The position numbers were made by a program, and so were the translations under genes. Source: Pseudomaricurvus hydrocarbonicus (GTDB lineage Bacteria; Pseudomonadota; Gammaproteobacteria; Pseudomonadales; Cellvibrionaceae). Taken from it: DNA of 64,000 nucleotides. The stretch lies in the NCBI RefSeq assembly GCF_011602365.1, contig NZ_JAAONZ010000003.1, positions 248,001-312,000 on the forward strand, in the 5' to 3' direction. Of the stretch, positions 56,722 through 64,000 are shown piece after piece (position 1 is the first letter of the stretch; each line of letters begins with the position of its first letter). Under the pieces are notes generated by a model that was given only the letters and a program-made list of their open reading frames with translations, was not told the origin of the DNA and searched no databases.

Positions 56722-58089
56722 TCAGCGGATATTGAAATGAGCGGCGGTGGTATCCAGGGCACGGCTCAGCCGGTCGATCAGCGTGTCGACATCCCGGCGG
56801 TTGCAGATGATCGGCGGGGCCGTCACGATGGCATCGCCCACAGCTCTTACCATCAGGCCATTCTGAATCGCCTTGTCGCGACAGTGAATGGCACCGGCAG
56901 AGTCGGGTGCCAGTCGTTCATGGCTGCTCTTGTCTTTTACCAGCTCCAGGGCCGCGAACATGCCTTGTCCGCGAACTTCGCCTACAATTGGATGATCTAC
57001 CAGTGTTTGCAGTTGGGCCTGAAAGTAAGGCATGACGTCTTGAGCGGCAGTTTCGATGATTTGATTGTCGCGGAGTACCTTTAATGTTGCTATGCCAGCA
57101 GCGCAGGCTGCCGGGTGGCCAGAATAGGTGAGACCATGGGCAAACTCGCCGCCACCGGCGGTCAGCACATCGGCCACCTTGTTGCCGACCATCACTCCGC
57201 CCAACGGCTGGAAGCCATTCGTGACGGCCTTGGCAAACGTCATCAGATCGGGTTCAAAGCCGAACGTTTCACAGCCAAACCAGTTTCCGGTGCGGCCAAA
57301 ACCGCAAATCACCTCATCACTGATCAGCAGAATATCTCTTTCCCGGCAAATGCGCTGGATTTCAGGCCAGTAAGAGGCGGGAGGCACAATCACGCCGCCG
57401 GCACCCTGCACGGGTTCGGCGATGAACGCGGCGACGTTTTCCTCGCCCAGTTCGTCGATTTTGCGCTCCAGTTCTCTGGCCGCCTGAAGACCAAAGCTTT
57501 CCTTGTCCTGACCGGCACCCTCAGCAAACCAATGGGGCTGCTGAATGTGGTGTACATAGTTAAGCCCGGTGTACTGCTTGTGCATACCGCTCATGCCACC
57601 CAGAGAACCTGCCGCCACGGTGCTGCCGTGATAGGCATTGTTGCGACTGATGAACAGTTTTTTCTCTGGCTTGCCAATCAGGTCGTAATAGCGGTGCACC
57701 AGCTTGATGTTGGTGTCGTTGGCTTCCGACCCGCTGTTGGTAAAAAACACCTGATTAAATTGTTTTGGCGTCACGTCCACCAGCGCATTGGCCAGTTCGA
57801 CGGCGGGCTGGTTCGAGCAGTTAAAAAAGTTGTTGTAAAAGGGCAGTTGCTGCAATTGCTCGCTGATGGCGTTGGTAATTTCTGGCTGACTGTAACCCAG
57901 ATTGCAGCACCACAGGCCGGACATGCCGTCCAGGATTTCATTGCCATCGGTGTCATAAATATAAATATGCTCAGCCTTGTTAAAGATTCGCCCGCCGGTT
58001 TTCCGGTATTGCTGAAAATCCGTAAAAGGGTGCAGGTGATGGGCTTTGTCGAGGTCTTGCCAGTAGGACGTTGGGTGTGCTGGGCTCAT
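56722..58089 (-). CDS. Class III aminotransferase, putrescine/omega-amine type (SpuC-like)
   Basis: 455 residues. Motifs include FTNSGSEANDTNIK, NAYHGSTVA, ISDEVICGFGRTG and the PLP lysine in TFAKAVTNGFQPLGG. This family transaminates terminal amines such as putrescine, cadaverine or beta-alanine with pyruvate. SpuC of Pseudomonas is the closest functional model. It is flanked by the permease on the same strand and by a divergent TonB receptor. Confidence 0.88.
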   Translation of the reverse strand: MSPAHPTSYWQDLDKAHHLHPFTDFQQYRKTGGRIFNKAEHIYIYDTDGNEILDGMSGLWCCNLGYSQPEITNAISEQLQQLPFYNNFFNCSNQPAVELANALVDVTPKQFNQVFFTNSGSEANDTNIKLVHRYYDLIGKPEKKLFISRNNAYHGSTVAAGSLGGMSGMHKQYTGLNYVHHIQQPHWFAEGAGQDKESFGLQAARELERKIDELGEENVAAFIAEPVQGAGGVIVPPASYWPEIQRICRERDILLISDEVICGFGRTGNWFGCETFGFEPDLMTFAKAVTNGFQPLGGVMVGNKVADVLTAGGGEFAHGLTYSGHPAACAAGIATLKVLRDNQIIETAAQDVMPYFQAQLQTLVDHPIVGEVRGQGMFAALELVKDKSSHERLAPDSAGAIHCRDKAIQNGLMVRAVGDAIVTAPPIICNRRDVDTLIDRLSRALDTTAAHFNIR

Positions 58090-58247
58090 AACGAATCTCC
58101 CGAAATGTCAGTTAATAGGCCTGGTAATGCGGCCAATCAATCAGCCGGTTGTTATCAGTATGGGTAGCAGTTTGGCACAGCCGCCGGGAAATTGGTTTAA
58201 CCCAAAGGTGTAGGTTTTTTGAAGAACTTGATCATTTGCGAGTGGGT

Positions 58248-58262
58248 TGTTGGAAACCAACA
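58248..58262. promoter_or_regulatory. Palindrome TGTTGG-AAA-CCAACA upstream of the second TonB receptor
   Basis: Perfect six-base arms around AAA, between the divergent aminotransferase and receptor genes. It could bind the LuxR-type regulator at 62479-63321 or another factor. Confidence 0.45.
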
Positions 58263-58478
58263 CCTTGGGGGTATGTTTTCTTGAGGGGTTGGGTTTTAGA
58301 GTTAGGGCTTACTGTCTGAAAGCGCTCCAGAGCAAAAATAAGGTTGGCGTAGCAGTAGCGTATGTTCAGAAGAGAGGCGACACCGCGGTTGATCAAGCAG
58401 TACTTCAAAACGCCGCACTTTCAAATAGATAAAGCTTGCAAAAGACACAGCTTACAAAAAAATGATGAGGAACAACGC

Positions 58479-60743
58479 ATGAAAGGGTCATATTTAAGAG
58501 CACCATTGATGGCATCGGCCATCGGATTATCGGTTTTCACTCCGTCACTGCTGGCGGCCACCATTGAAGAAGTCATCGTGACGGTGCAGAAACGGGAGCA
58601 GTCCTTGCAAGACGTGCCGGTGGCGGTCTCCGCGTTTGAGGGTGAGGCACTGGCGAAAATGGGCGTGGGCGATGTTCGTGGCCTGGTGGACCTGACCCCC
58701 GGTTTCAGTGGTAAAACGGAAGACAGCTTTATTGATGCCATGGCCATCCGGGGCATTGGCACCAACGATTTTGGTATCGGCGGTGACCCCTCCGTGGCGA
58801 TTTTTCAGGACGGTGTCTGGGCGGGGCGCAACGGCGGCGTACAGATGGCGTTTTATGATCTGGCCAGAGCTGAGGTGGTTAAAGGCCCGCAAAGCACCCT
58901 TTTCGGGCGCAACGCCATTGCGGGCGGGATCAATATCCTGACCAATAAGCCCTCGGATGAATTTGAAGCCGATGTGAGTGCCACGGTGGCGGAATACGGT
59001 GAAATCGAGCTGGTTGGTACTGTCAACCTGCCGATTTCAGAGCGCTGGGCATTCCGCGGTTCAGCCTACTGGACCCAGGCCGATGGCTGGCTGGATAACG
59101 TCTACGACGGTAAAGAATTGGGCGAAAAAGAAGTCACGTCCACGCGCATGGCTCTGGGCTATTCCGGTGACTCTGTGGATGCAGTCTTCCGCATGACTTA
59201 CGAAGATCGCGATCAGGCGCCCTCCGTTTACTGGACGCCGCGCAACGGCCTGTCGGAAACCAAGGTGAACAGCGATTTGAGCACTGATGGCTACGACCGC
59301 GGTGAAATTTTCAGCCTGCAAGCCAATATCATGTGGGACATTTCGGACGCTTACAGCCTTGAGTCGATTACCGCGTACAAAACCTACGATTTTGATTACC
59401 TGGAAGATTACGACGGTCGCGGCACCAAGGCCAACAATTACGGTCAGGAGCAGGAAGTCGATTACATCAGTCAGGAGTTCCGTCTGAATTACGATGCCGG
59501 TACGGCCATTTCCTGGTTTGTGGGTGCCAGCGTTTATCGCGAAGACGTCGACGCAACTTTCACCAATTCCTACGACGAAGATGCGCTGTGCGCAGCGATT
59601 CTGGAAACCGATGAAGGTGTTATCGCTTCCGGCTGTGCGACGCCGGAGTTTGAAGAGTACTGGGGCGACCCGATTGATCAGGCCGATGTGTTGGCCAACA
59701 AGTCTGAAATCAACATCAATGAGCTGAAAAACGAAGGCTGGTCGGTGTACGGCGATTTGACCTGGCGGCTCACCGATATGTTGACCATGACCCTCGGCGG
59801 TCGCTACACCATGGACAAAAAGGACATGAAGGTTCAGGTGCTCGACGGTGGCGGTGCTTTGGGCAATACCTTTAACTGGGAGTTCTACACCGACGGTTTT
59901 GTGCAGGACGACGACAGCTGGAGTGAATTCACGCCGCGCTTTGCGTTGAATCTGGATCTGAGTGAGCAGGTGAGTCTGTACTTCAATGCGGCCAAGGGCT
60001 ACAAAACCGGGGGTTACTCGACCTTTGGTATTGCCAATGATGGCACTTATGAGTTCGGCGGTCAGCTGGAAGAGGGTATCCCTCTGGCGTTTGATCCCGA
60101 AGAGACCAAGAGCTATGAGGTGGGTGCGAAAACCTCCCTGCTGGACGGCAGCCTGCGTCTGAACGCCGCGTATTACACTTACGAATACACCGACCTGCAA
60201 TTGATCGTTTTTGAAAATGGCTCGCAGTTGGTGAAAAACCTGGGTGAAGCCGAGGCCCAGGGGGTTGAGGTGGATGCGCACTGGACACCGGGTGATCACT
60301 GGGAATTCCGCGGCGCACTCTCCTGGCAGGACACCGAGATTACCGAAGAAATTGAAGAAGGCGATGGCTCCAAGGGCAACATGTTGCCGATGGCTCCGGA
60401 ATATACGGCTTCCCTGATCGCCACCTACAATCAGCCTGTGAGCAGCGGCAACATTTTCTACACCCTGCAGTACAGTTATCAGGATGAGATGTTCGGTGGT
60501 ACCGGTAATTACGAGCTGGCCAAGGTCGATGCCTGGGATCAAGTGGACGCGCGCATTGGCTATGAAAGCAACAGTGACTGGTCCGTGACTCTGTGGGCCA
60601 CCAACCTGTTCAATGAAGAATACTTTGAGCGGGGCTGGGAAAACGCCGATGGCGACGACACTGGTGGTTTTGGTCTGGTGAACACCCTGGTGTGGCCTTC
60701 CAAGCCAAGAACCATTGGTGTGACGGTGGACATGCACTTTTAA
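58479..60743 (+). CDS. TonB-dependent outer-membrane receptor in the amine locus
   Basis: 754 residues from ATG 58479 (GAGG eight bases upstream). Signal peptide ends LLAAT. The TonB box region EEVIVTVQKREQSLQDVPVAV is classical, followed by a plug with AIRGIGTND and a C-terminal phenylalanine (VTVDMHF). Its type is the broad siderophore/organic-ligand group rather than the long carbohydrate type at 1830. Substrate is unknown; position between the aminotransferase and GS-like gene suggests an amine-containing ligand. Confidence 0.9.
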   Translation: MKGSYLRAPLMASAIGLSVFTPSLLAATIEEVIVTVQKREQSLQDVPVAVSAFEGEALAKMGVGDVRGLVDLTPGFSGKTEDSFIDAMAIRGIGTNDFGIGGDPSVAIFQDGVWAGRNGGVQMAFYDLARAEVVKGPQSTLFGRNAIAGGINILTNKPSDEFEADVSATVAEYGEIELVGTVNLPISERWAFRGSAYWTQADGWLDNVYDGKELGEKEVTSTRMALGYSGDSVDAVFRMTYEDRDQAPSVYWTPRNGLSETKVNSDLSTDGYDRGEIFSLQANIMWDISDAYSLESITAYKTYDFDYLEDYDGRGTKANNYGQEQEVDYISQEFRLNYDAGTAISWFVGASVYREDVDATFTNSYDEDALCAAILETDEGVIASGCATPEFEEYWGDPIDQADVLANKSEININELKNEGWSVYGDLTWRLTDMLTMTLGGRYTMDKKDMKVQVLDGGGALGNTFNWEFYTDGFVQDDDSWSEFTPRFALNLDLSEQVSLYFNAAKGYKTGGYSTFGIANDGTYEFGGQLEEGIPLAFDPEETKSYEVGAKTSLLDGSLRLNAAYYTYEYTDLQLIVFENGSQLVKNLGEAEAQGVEVDAHWTPGDHWEFRGALSWQDTEITEEIEEGDGSKGNMLPMAPEYTASLIATYNQPVSSGNIFYTLQYSYQDEMFGGTGNYELAKVDAWDQVDARIGYESNSDWSVTLWATNLFNEEYFERGWENADGDDTGGFGLVNTLVWPSKPRTIGVTVDMHF

Positions 60744-60893
60744 TTCAAAGGTGCACATCGTCTCGTAGGCAGAAAACGTCAACCGGGGATCAAGTTTGAC
60801 ACCGGTTGATCAATTAAAAGTATGGGGGGGCTGCACGCTCCCCTGTGCATGGCTGAGGTTCAAACCGTGCCCGAAGATAGCGTTCAAACTGGT

Positions 60894-60953
60894 ACCTTAC
60901 AGAAAACTACCTTGCAGAAAACGACCTTGCAAAAAAATGCCCTGAAAAAAGAG
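60894..60953 (+). repeat. Four in-frame 15-base repeats (TLQKT) before the GS-like core
   Basis: Units encode TLQKT, TLQKT, TLQKN and ALKKE in the frame of the GS-like gene, upstream of the ATG that starts the conserved protein. Confidence 0.85.
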
Positions 60954-60971
60954 TCATCGAAACAACAAGCA

Positions 60972-62303
60972 ATGGACACCGTAAAACATTTTTTGGACAG
61001 TCATCCAGACATGGAGCTGTTTGAAGTGCTGCTGCCTGACCTGAATGGCAATTTGCGTGGCAAGTGGCTGGCACCCTCCAAATTGAGTAAAGCCCTGCAG
61101 GGCAAGTTGAAGCTGCCCTTAAGCACCTTGGCATTCGATGTCTGGGGGCGGGATTCAGAGGCCTGTGTGTTTGACAGTGGGGATGCTGACGGCATTGCCC
61201 TGTTGGATCTGGCCACGCTCGCAGAAGTCCCCTGGCTGGATCGATCGACGGGGCAGGTCTTAATGTCTCTGCGGCAGGTGGATGGCCAGATGTGTGGCTT
61301 TGATGGCCGTCATTTGTTGGACACATTGGTTCGCCGTTTGAGTGATCTGGGTTTGACGGCGGTGCTGGCTTGCGAAATTGAGTTTAATTTATTTGCAGAG
61401 TCGCTGGCCGAGGGGACGCCTCAACTGACGGATCAAACCCCCGGTGCTCAGGTGATCGCCGGAAACACCTATGGGATTGAGGCGATGCAGGAAGCCTCGG
61501 ACGTGATGCATGCGATCAACGACGCGTGCCGGCAGCAGGGGTTGCCCGTCGATACCCTGATCAAGGAGGCCGGCCCCTCTCAATATGAAATCAATTTGTA
61601 TCATCAGGCCGACGCGTTAAAGGCAGCGGATCAGGCGGTGATGTTGAAGCGATTGATTAAAGGGGTTGCCCGACAGCACGGTTATCGAGCGTCCTTTATG
61701 GCCAAGCCCTTTGGGGATGCACCGGGTAACGGTATGCACGTGCATTGCAGTTTGCTCAATGCCGAAGGTGACAACGTGTTCAATGACGGTACGGAGCTGG
61801 GAACGCCGCTGTTAAGGCAGGCCATCGCCGGTTGTCTGCAGTCCATGAGCGATGCGATGCTGTTGTTTGCTCCACACCTGAACTCTTACCGCCGATTCCA
61901 GAAATCTTCCCACGCGCCGTTGAGTGCCACCTGGGGGTATGAAAACCGCACGGTGGCCATCCGGGTGCCTGCGGACGCGCCTCAGGCCACACGAATCGAA
62001 CATCGTGTCGCCGGTGCCGACGCCAACCCCTATTTGGTGGTTGCGGCAATTTTGGGGGGCATGTTGCTCGGGATTGAGCGTCAGCTGGAGGCTCCAGAGC
62101 CGGTTACCGGCAATGGCTATGCTCAGGACGCGGACTTGTTGCCAGCCTACTGGCCAGAAGCCCAGCAGCGATTTCTGTCGTCCGCTTTTATCAGGGATTA
62201 TTTCGGAGAAGAATTCCAAACGGTGTTTGGCAGCATCAAGCAGCAAGAGCTGGATGAGTTTAACCGCCATGTGTCGACGCTGGAATACGAAGCCTGTTTG
62301 TAA
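60972..62303 (+). CDS. Glutamine-synthetase-family ligase, gamma-glutamylpolyamine synthetase-like
   Basis: 443 residues from ATG 60972, the usual family length. The frame is open to 60822 and contains a repeat-rich extension, so the true start is uncertain and no start has a good ribosome site. Catalytic blocks are EIEFNLFAE, KPFGDAPGNGMHVHCSL, FQKSSHAPLSATWGYENRTVAIRVP and IEHRVAGADANPY. The family (PuuA, SpuI) joins glutamate to putrescine or other amines. It lies in tandem with the TonB receptor, opposite the LuxR regulator. Confidence 0.88.
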   Translation: MDTVKHFLDSHPDMELFEVLLPDLNGNLRGKWLAPSKLSKALQGKLKLPLSTLAFDVWGRDSEACVFDSGDADGIALLDLATLAEVPWLDRSTGQVLMSLRQVDGQMCGFDGRHLLDTLVRRLSDLGLTAVLACEIEFNLFAESLAEGTPQLTDQTPGAQVIAGNTYGIEAMQEASDVMHAINDACRQQGLPVDTLIKEAGPSQYEINLYHQADALKAADQAVMLKRLIKGVARQHGYRASFMAKPFGDAPGNGMHVHCSLLNAEGDNVFNDGTELGTPLLRQAIAGCLQSMSDAMLLFAPHLNSYRRFQKSSHAPLSATWGYENRTVAIRVPADAPQATRIEHRVAGADANPYLVVAAILGGMLLGIERQLEAPEPVTGNGYAQDADLLPAYWPEAQQRFLSSAFIRDYFGEEFQTVFGSIKQQELDEFNRHVSTLEYEACL

Positions 62304-62306
62304 CGC

Positions 62307-62336
62307 TGTTCTTGTCGGGCACGCCTGACAAGAACA
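62307..62336 (+). terminator. Stem-loop after the GS-like gene
   Basis: TGTTCTTGTC (62307-62316) pairs perfectly with GACAAGAACA (62327-62336), with GGC/GCC pairing inside the loop. There is no T-run, so termination is likely but not classical. Confidence 0.6.
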
Positions 62337-62385
62337 GATTGTTGTTCAGAATGGATTGTTGTTCAGAATAGGTTGTTGCTCAGCG
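62337..62385. repeat. Three 17-base tandem repeats between convergent genes
   Basis: GATTGTTGTTCAGAAT starts at 62337 and 62354, with a decayed copy at 62371 (GGTTGTTGCTCAG). Confidence 0.85.
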
Positions 62386-62478
62386 CCGGGGTTGCCGGGG
62401 AGCCTGTTGTTTGACTTGCGCCTGTTCGAAATAAGCAATTTAAAAAGTCAAAGCTTGGCCGGTGAGGTGGCGAGCCGC

Positions 62479-63321
62479 TCAGGCGCTGGTGCGCAAGCTC
62501 AGGTAGGTGGCCAGGACGTCGCCTTCTTCATAGTTGTCCACACTCATGACCGAATCCAAAAACAAGTAGAACAGCTCGGCTTGAGATTTGACTTCAAGTT
62601 TGGCGTAGGCGTGTCGGCGGTGCAGTTTGACGGTGTCAGCGGCAATGGACAGCTTTTCAGCGGCGGCGCGGGTACTCAACCCGTGCAGGATGTAATACAC
62701 CACTTGTGATTCTCGCTCGGTGAGCAGGCTTTTCCCAAAACCATCCAGGGCCGATTGCAGGTGCTGTCGCAAGTTGTTGTCTTGGGTGTGGGGGTTTCTG
62801 GCTTTGACCAGGTGTCCTCGCCGCTGAACCAGCGTGGTGATCAATGGCTCAATATCCCTTAGTACTCGCAGTTCCTGCTGGCTGAACTTCTCCGGATTAT
62901 CCGTTCGCCCCAGAGAGATGTTGACGAAATCTCCGCTACCGGTATCGACAATATAGCCGCATTCATCATGCAGTCCCGAAAGGCGATACCAGGAATTGTA
63001 ATATTCGCTGTGCTGAAACCCCGGCGGGGCCAGATCCGACAGCTGAAAAAAACCAAAACGCTTTTCCATGGAGGCCAGATAAAACGGATCCAATAAAAAG
63101 CTGGCCTTCATAAACTGATCCATGTGGAGGCTTCCTCCTTCAGAGGGAGACTCCAGATATTCACAGTAGGGCATGGCTCGATCCGGATAAATGATGATGG
63201 AGGCGTCATCGAGAGGCACCATCGCTTTGAACAGATCGATCAGTAAAGTGGGAAAGTTATCGCACTGTGCGTCGTTGATTAACGACTGCGCATGTTGGCA
63301 TAAAAGGGCTAAATTGGACAT
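62479..63321 (-). CDS. LuxR-family transcriptional regulator
   Basis: 280 residues. The C-terminal helix-turn-helix is LLTERESQVVYYILHGLSTRAAAEKL, with TVKLHRRHAYAKL. The N-terminal 200 residues form a sensor region that is not a typical homoserine-lactone or receiver domain. Regulators of this form often sit beside aminotransferase and GS-like genes in marine Gammaproteobacteria, which suggests amine sensing. It is convergent with the GS-like gene. Confidence 0.85.
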   Translation of the reverse strand: MSNLALLCQHAQSLINDAQCDNFPTLLIDLFKAMVPLDDASIIIYPDRAMPYCEYLESPSEGGSLHMDQFMKASFLLDPFYLASMEKRFGFFQLSDLAPPGFQHSEYYNSWYRLSGLHDECGYIVDTGSGDFVNISLGRTDNPEKFSQQELRVLRDIEPLITTLVQRRGHLVKARNPHTQDNNLRQHLQSALDGFGKSLLTERESQVVYYILHGLSTRAAAEKLSIAADTVKLHRRHAYAKLEVKSQAELFYLFLDSVMSVDNYEEGDVLATYLSLRTSA

Positions 63322-63719
63322 GGCTGACCATTCTGTCTAACTCAATGGGGAGATGGTTTTAACCGTAACAGGAAACGTCCGTTCAAGCCACGCTCCGGGG
63401 CCCTTTTGGATGATTTTAACGAAATTAAAACGCCTCACATTACGCCAAAAAACAGCCCGGGGTCACAACTGACGAGGCGTCACTGAAGGCTTCGCAGCAG
63501 CCATCTGTTGTTGATCGGGGGGGCTTTAGCTTCCGGTTTTTATTGGCCTGAGGGCTACTGGGTAGATGGACGGCGTGGCTCGCGTTGAGGTTGACGCTGA
63601 GAAACTGTGCCGCGATGTCGCCAGATCCTACCGGACGGGCTCAAGTCGACATACTAACTTGCCCGGATGGAGTCCATACACTAGATTCTTCGGAGGCACC
63701 TGAAACGGGACTCGGTGAT
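63322..63719. other. Intergenic region between the LuxR gene and the last gene
   Basis: 398 bases. A seven-base inverted pair ACGCCTC/GAGGCGT (63430-63436 and 63474-63480) spans a 37-base gap. No gene is supported. Promoters of both divergent genes must lie here. Confidence 0.5.
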
Positions 63720-64000
63720 ATGGCTAGATCTTTTTCGATTGGCAGTTTTATCGTGCGATGGCTATTTGCGTCTGCGCTGGTGTTCGCCACCTACAACCCC
63801 AGTGGTTATTCCTATGTATCGGTATTGTTGGAAAAAGGAACGGAATTTGGTCCCGTACTCGGACTCGCCGGCATTGTATTGATCATTGCCTGGGTGATTT
63901 ATCTCAGGGCCACCTTTCTGGCGTTGGGGTGGTTGGGGGTGATCCTGGGAACGGCGTTTTCTGCCTGCTTTGTCTGGTTGCTGATTGACCTCGGCTGGCT
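63720..64000 (+). CDS. DUF6524-like small membrane protein (cut by window edge)
   Basis: ATG 63720 opens a frame that runs off the right edge after 93 residues. Three hydrophobic segments are visible, with the family-like start SFIVRWLFASALVFATYNPSGYSY. It resembles a short four-helix inner-membrane family of unknown function. It is divergent from the LuxR gene. Confidence 0.7.
   Translation, partial: MARSFSIGSFIVRWLFASALVFATYNPSGYSYVSVLLEKGTEFGPVLGLAGIVLIIAWVIYLRATFLALGWLGVILGTAFSACFVWLLIDLGW

Noticed and set aside
57115-58167. 350-codon frame opposite the class III aminotransferase
   Set aside because: The aminotransferase motifs fix the coding strand; the opposite frame is a codon-bias shadow.
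59061-60782. 573-codon frame opposite the second TonB receptor
   Set aside because: Length alone is striking, but the receptor on the + strand has a signal peptide, TonB box and C-terminal phenylalanine. The antisense frame shows no family features.

Overview
The window looks like chromosomal DNA of a marine, polysaccharide-using gammaproteobacterium of the Cellvibrionaceae type (Saccharophagus, Simiduia or Marinimicrobium relatives). This is inferred from protein style and gene order, not proven. Core blocks (leuS; lnt-corC-ybeY-ybeZ-miaB; dolP-diaA-yraN-lpoA facing rsmI) are typical of Gammaproteobacteria. No rRNA, tRNA, IS element, prophage, integron or CRISPR array was seen.

Layout: 1-1.3 kb holds the N-terminal half of leuS. 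1.7-17.0 kb is an N-acetylglucosamine/chitin-oligosaccharide block. On the + strand it has a TonB-dependent receptor, nagK, an MFS GlcNAc permease and a flavin-dependent tryptophan-halogenase-like gene, closed by a strong terminator. On the - strand it has a LacI-type regulator, nagA, nagB, a GH20 hexosaminidase lipoprotein and an S9 peptidase. The palindrome GACAACGTTGTC occurs twice before the receptor and once before nagA, with a partial copy before nagK, so one regulator probably controls the block. 17.2-21.7 kb holds small envelope or unknown genes (zinc ribbon, YdcF-like, NIT-like sensor, DUF6279-like lipoprotein). 21.8-27.8 kb is the lnt-to-miaB core cluster. 28-31 kb has a DUF1820 gene, a chalcone-isomerase-like/TonB fusion and a cyclic-nucleotide-binding protein.

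31.3-36.6 kb encodes an RND efflux pair plus a membrane thioredoxin-like protein. 36.7-41.7 kb has dinB, a degenerate GIY-YIG/coiled-coil protein, a HopJ-like protein, an orphan ExbD and a YbaK-type deacylase. 42-44 kb pairs an ornithine-decarboxylase-like enzyme with a divergent Lrp/AsnC regulator. 44-47.2 kb is a signalling unit: an ethylene-receptor-like histidine kinase, a response regulator and a REC-GGDEF cyclase. 47.4-54.1 kb has an AlsS-like enzyme, dolP-diaA-yraN-lpoA and rsmI. 54.2-63.3 kb appears to be a polyamine or amine catabolic locus: crotonase, APC permease, class III aminotransferase, TonB receptor, glutamine-synthetase-like ligase and LuxR regulator. A DUF6524-like gene runs off the right end.

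The least expected large-scale feature is a recurring set of degenerate tandem repeats with periods of about 15-21 bp. Some lie inside genes and keep frame (YdcF-like, lpoA, before the GS-like core). Others sit exactly on stop codons (miaB, lnt, the decarboxylase), with the stop codon repeated in successive units in the miaB case. All family and motif assignments come from reading the sequence; no database search was run.
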